This document shows, one piece after another, positions 27,501-29,165 of a DNA stretch of 29,165 nt (position 1 is its first letter; each line of letters starts with the position of its first letter). The stretch is from positions 2,176,866 through 2,206,030 of the forward strand of contig BFEA01000150.1 in the NCBI GenBank assembly GCA_003427395.1, written 5' to 3'. Made by a program: the position numbers and the translations under genes. Under the pieces are notes generated by a model, which did no database searches, was not told the origin of the DNA, and was given only the letters and a program-made list of their open reading frames with translations. This stretch comes from Chara braunii (Eukaryota > Streptophyta > Charophyceae > Charales > Characeae).

Positions 27501-28543
27501 ATGACTACTCCGCCTGCCTTCACAACCCCTTCTTCTCCTACTAATTTTGCCCCGCTTACTTCCTCAGCTTTCTTTGCCACCGTCCCCGATAAATTTTGTT
27601 ATTTTTGCACGTGCATTGTACGGGGTTATGGGGTCGACTGTCATCCCTTCGAAACTGGGTTTGTCGATTGGGTAGAATTTGCCATGTGTGTCAATCGTGC
27701 GCACGGGGCCTGTGTACGATATCGAACGAATAGCAAGGAATGGAAGTGTCCCCTATGTAGAACGAACAAGCTCCCCACGGAGGTTCGATTCGAGGCCGCC
27801 CGTATGGACGGCCCTGAATACGACGAAACATACCGACGAGCGGAGGTCTGGACAGATAAAATTTTATTGGCGAAATTAGCAGGGTTATCATTGGGTCACC
27901 TCACCAAACACGACAGACGTAGGGCAACCGAGAAATCTCGGGATTATCGATGGATCAACGGTCATTTGGAAAAGCGTAAAACTGACGGATCGGGTTTGTG
28001 GTTGACGGTTCCTCATCCATTTCAGAGATGTGATTGGATCCGATCTGCTCACGAGGAGCAGGCCGCTCATTTCGCGATACGAGTCACGGAGGCAACGGTA
28101 GACCAGAACCATCGTCCAATAAACGAGATGATGTCAAATACATTGTTGCTAATTGTCTGGTCTGTGTCGCTGATCGCGCCCCCATACGGGGACCAAACAC
28201 GATCGTACCAACGGAAGTAGAGTGTCCTTTCCAGCGAGTCAGTATGGACACGACCCATATTGATCTGCCACCTGGCCTAAACCGCTGTGAATATTTTATT
28301 TTATTAGTATTAATTGATCACTTTTCCAAGTATATCGAAGTCTATCACTGTAAGACCGGAAAGGCCGCAGAAATAGCCACGTACATCGAACGGTTCCTCT
28401 ATACCCATCTAGATACGGAAGAAATTCTAACCGACAATGAATCTGAATTTAAAGGTGAGGTAGAAGAACTACTTGCGCGCTTCGACATACGACACCCCAC
28501 GTTTCCCAGTGGAACAGGTTGGCCGAGAATGCCAACCGTATGA
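27501..28543 (+). pseudogene. Gypsy copy B PHD-like finger and integrase, frameshifted
   Basis: An ATG at 27501 opens a separate frame. Residues about 30-90 form a Cys/His cluster (CYFC, then AMCVNRAHGACV, then WKCPLC) with the spacing of a PHD finger. A spacer and the integrase HHCC zinc module follow: H...H (WIRSAHEEQAAH) lies in this frame, while its two Cys (YIVANCLVCVAD) lie in the next frame, so a frameshift falls between about 28050 and 28110. The core in the second frame has MDTTHID (first Asp), ILTDNESEF (second Asp; the family usually has DNG) and is cut by another frameshift just before the catalytic-Glu block. Integrase joins element DNA to the host; a PHD finger would suggest chromatin-directed integration, which is inference. 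Confidence 0.75.
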
Positions 28544-29165
28544 TTGAAACCGCCCTTCGCAGGAACTTAGCGGCACACGACACGCGTCCTTGGCCCGAAA
28601 TCGTATATCAGATCGTCGGGATCCACCGGGCCACCCCTCATGAGTCTACGGGGTTCACCCCCTTTTAACCTCGAACTAATAGCCTCCCCTGTGTCGATTA
28701 CCGGGGTAACTCGGAAATTGCCAAAGCAGGGGGTAGAGACACGCGTGCGGCCCTCAAAGCCAAGGCCAAGAGGTACGCTGACTTAATGGAATAGGCCGTT
28801 CCGAAGCTAGCCCAGAAAAGGCAAAGGATGACCAAACTGGCCCACGGTAGACAGGTCCGCAGCTATGAGGCTCGGAACGGGAATGCTGGGCTCCAGTACC
28901 AATATAAATTGGGGGACCTAGTGCAGGTACGTAAATGTGCACGCGACTGGAAACTCGCTCCCAAGTTCTCTGGCTATTTTCGCGTTGTCGAACTCAGACC
29001 TAACGACGCCAACACGGTGTGCGTCGCGCGTGAGGCTAGCGCCAGTCATAGCTCCATCCCCATCGTCCGGCATACCTCCCACCTCCGTCTCCTTCCTCCT
29101 TCCGATCTTCCTCCCTCTTCTCCTTCGGAAAGCGAGGAAAACAACGACGATCTAACCCTCTCTCC
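28486..29165 (+). pseudogene. Gypsy copy B integrase C-terminal part
   Basis: The counterpart of 17032-17714. The frame with NANRMIETALRRNL continues with a TAA where copy A has CAG (near 28666) and a TAG where copy A has another CAG (near 28792). The SH3-like domain (KLGDLVQVRK, KFSGYFRVVEL) is retained. The sequence ends at the window edge at the same base as copy A ends at its gap. Confidence 0.85.

Larger units (their letters stand above)
23038..29165 (+). mobile_element. Ty3/gypsy copy B internal region, truncated by the window end
   Basis: The order is primer site, gag, protease, RT, RNase H, PHD-like finger, integrase zinc finger, integrase core, and integrase C-terminal domain. Protease-RT-RNase H-integrase order identifies Ty3/gypsy rather than copia. 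Gag and pol share one frame (frame 2) from 23159 to 27430, broken only by stop codons; the finger-integrase part starts in another frame. The third ORF and 3' LTR are beyond the window. Confidence 0.9.

Noticed and set aside
17032-29165. Copies A and B as an assembly duplication of one locus
   Set aside because: About 29 scattered differences over roughly 680 bp, including private stops in copy B, show two distinct sequences.
1-29165. CRISPR array, rRNA genes or bacterial operon structure
   Set aside because: No regularly spaced direct repeats with unique spacers, no rRNA-like sequence, and gene content is that of eukaryotic retroelements.

Overview
The window reads as repeat-dense nuclear DNA of a streptophyte green alga. 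Chara braunii or a close charophyte is my best guess, inferred from the style of its retroelement proteins: a CCHC/coiled-coil ORF1, an acidic and Arg/Ser-rich third ORF in a Ty3/gypsy element, plant-type LINEs, and a primer site resembling the plant initiator-Met type. No search was possible. No conserved host gene is recognisable. Almost everything is mobile DNA in various states of decay. The poly-G start, one 370-base N gap, two single Ns, and an end that matches the gap edge suggest a whole short scaffold.

Layout. 1-2.4 kb: a broken PIF/Harbinger transposase, then an intact coiled-coil ORF of unknown function. 2.4-4.1 kb: microsatellite, T-rich minisatellite and two homopyrimidine blocks. 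4.1-4.9 kb (minus): a probable LINE ORF2 tail. 5.46-7.34 kb (plus): a 5'-truncated LINE 3' end with poly(A). 7.41-12.79 kb (minus): a nearly complete Penelope-like element (PLE). It has flanking direct repeats (pseudo-LTRs), a gag-like ORF1 (zinc knuckle, coiled coil, SAP-like segment), an ORF2 with GIY-YIG upstream of the reverse transcriptase (the permuted Naiad/Chlamys arrangement), a 3' region with four T-arm-like hairpins, and a well-formed hammerhead ribozyme. 12.9-13.2 kb: a U6 snRNA-derived fragment and a poly(A)-tailed retroposon end. 14.19-14.68 kb: a 489-bp MITE with perfect 16-bp inverted repeats. 15.3-17.0 kb: another LINE ORF2 remnant, joined abruptly to the integrase end of a Ty3/gypsy element. 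17.0-29.2 kb: Ty3/gypsy DNA arranged as internal 3' part (copy A), a long LTR-like region with a TATA box, a primer-binding site, then gag, protease, RT, RNase H, a PHD-like finger and integrase (copy B), running off the window end.

How the parts relate. The most interesting unit is the PLE. Its ribozyme lies just outside the repeated segment, and the 5' repeat begins about 53 nt downstream of where self-cleavage of an upstream copy would place the RNA 5' end. Its 2.88-kb ORF2 frame has no frameshift and only three internal stops, all TGA, while the flanking repeats differ at about one position in the first 110 bp. The LINE at 5.46 kb and the gypsy copy B pol region also keep one frame for a kilobase or more while carrying nonsense codons, so decay here is dominated by base substitution.
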